Shown here: one piece after another, positions 39,834 through 40,159 of the stretch | Numbering within the stretch: the stretch's first letter is position 1 | Layout of the letters: each line of letters starts with the position of its first letter | Made by a program: the position numbers and the translations under genes | Notes under the pieces: model-generated | The model's database searches: none | What the model was told of the DNA's origin: nothing | The model's input: the letters and a program-made list of their open reading frames with translations, nothing else | Assembly (NCBI GenBank): GCA_022822125.1 | Contig: JAJECF010000190.1 | Location: 1 to 40,159, forward strand | Source: Alphaproteobacteria bacterium | Lineage (GTDB): Bacteria > Pseudomonadota > Alphaproteobacteria > Bin95 | DNA length: 40,159 nucleotides | Reading direction: 5' to 3'

Positions 39834-39860
39834 TGTCATGCGATGTCATGTTTTGTCATG
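39834..39860. promoter_or_regulatory. Three TGTCATG repeats at 10-bp spacing
   Basis: TGTCATG occurs at 39834, 39844 and 39854, exactly one helical turn apart, about 80-105 bases upstream of the rlmI start. On the minus strand it reads CATGACA. In-phase short repeats suit cooperative binding of a regulator. The role is inferred. Confidence 0.45.
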
Positions 39861-39898
39861 TTGCGGTCTGCGCTCCATCGGTTCGTGGGGCCTCCTTC

Positions 39899-40056
39899 AA
39901 TACGCGGCTGCGTCAGCAGGCGCTTCCCCCCCGTCCTCATCCTGAGTAGCGGCTGCGTCAGCAGGCGCGTATCGAAAGCCTGTCCTGAGCCTGTCGAAGG
40001 GGACGGTCCCGCCCGCGTGGCCCCTGTCCTTCATGCCTGAATGCCCTCCTTCGACA
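39899..40056. repeat. Dispersed repeat relative, copy F (rearranged)
   Basis: It contains CCTCATCCTGAGTAGC, the GCGTATCGAA core, CCTGTCCTGAGCCTGTCGAA and later CCTTCGACAGGCTCA, as in copy A but in altered order. GCGGCTGCGTCAGCAGGCGC is repeated exactly at 39904-39923 and 39949-39968, pointing to local duplication within it. Confidence 0.6.
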
Positions 40057-40061
40057 GGCTC

Positions 40062-40159
40062 ATACCAGCGGCACCGGGTTGAGACTCACGGGCAAATGCT
40101 GCCCGGCACCCCCGCCTCTCCTCATCCTGAGTAGCCGACCGAAGGGAGGCGTATCGAAG
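40062..40159. repeat. Dispersed repeat, copy D (truncated by window end)
   Basis: It starts ATACCAGCGGCACCGGG, like copy C, and continues through CTCATCCTGAGTAGCCGACC to GCGTATCGAAG, where the window ends. The matched part is collinear with copies B and C. Confidence 0.8.

Larger units (their letters stand above)
39840..40159. other. Gene-free repeat-rich window edge
   Basis: From the last TGTCATG repeat to the window end I see no gene. The stretch holds a rearranged hairpin-repeat relative (39899-40056) and the start of a further ATACC-bounded repeat copy (from 40062). Confidence 0.65.

Overview
The window is GC-rich chromosomal DNA with tightly packed genes. Short operons overlap at start and stop codons, and the sequence is almost certainly from a heterotrophic alphaproteobacterium. 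Pointers to this group are an Asp-type (non-zinc) HemB, an NDUFA9-like complex I family protein, DUF6880, DUF6969 and DUF1989 proteins, and many oxidoreductases for organic acids and acyl-CoAs. No rRNA, tRNA, CRISPR array or replication origin was found.

Layout. 137-3431: molybdenum-cofactor block (DUF488 gene, moeA, divergent fdhD, mobA). 3433-4137: an SDR. 4138-5354: gene-free stretch with one copy of a dispersed repeat and, near its right end, a 28-bp perfect palindrome upstream of msrB. 5355-10025: msrB, a NIPSNAP gene, an HpaB-type flavin hydroxylase and two adjacent acyl-CoA dehydrogenases, probably one catabolic operon. 10033-14700: accessory island with a DUF6880 protein, a small protein, a lipoprotein metalloprotease with a TbpB/FHbp-like C-terminal domain, and a decayed IS1595-family element with a passenger gene. 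14771-16540: [2Fe-2S] sugar-acid dehydratase. 16585-18388: a two-gene ATPase/Toprim-like cassette bounded by a perfect 32-bp direct repeat that carries a promoter-like sequence; it looks like an inserted defence-type module. 18422-22516: NDUFA9-like protein, two EamA-type exporters and a fumarase-superfamily lyase. 22807-25566: M81 peptidase divergent from threonine synthase. 25655-27749: two secreted proteins of unknown function, one with a strikingly AT-rich core, and a possible small gene. 27765-30502: DUF6969 gene and a large PcfJ-like gene. 30692-32938: two SDRs and a tandem-EthD protein, probably one operon. 32969-34966: GlcG/HbpS-like protein and the DUF1326/DUF2182 pair. 34967-40159: RTX-like gene remnant cut by a repeat, a 2OG-Fe(II) oxygenase, hemB divergent from a DUF1989 gene, an RlmI-like rRNA methyltransferase, and more repeat copies up to the window edge.

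How the genes work together. Most of the window is housekeeping cofactor synthesis (Moco, haem, threonine) mixed with small catabolic operons: HpaB with two acyl-CoA dehydrogenases, SDRs with EthD, and the sugar-acid dehydratase. The best candidate for an undescribed system is the ATPase plus Toprim-like pair at 16699-18338. It is a compact, translationally coupled pair less GC-rich than its surroundings. It sits between an intact divergent gene pair and is bounded by duplicated copies of what looks like the promoter of the downstream gene. Second in interest are the metzincin/beta-barrel lipoprotein, the acyl-CoA dehydrogenase pair with displaced or missing catalytic glutamates, and the repeat family that has cut an RTX-like gene. 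All functional calls come from reading translated sequence by eye; no database search was run.
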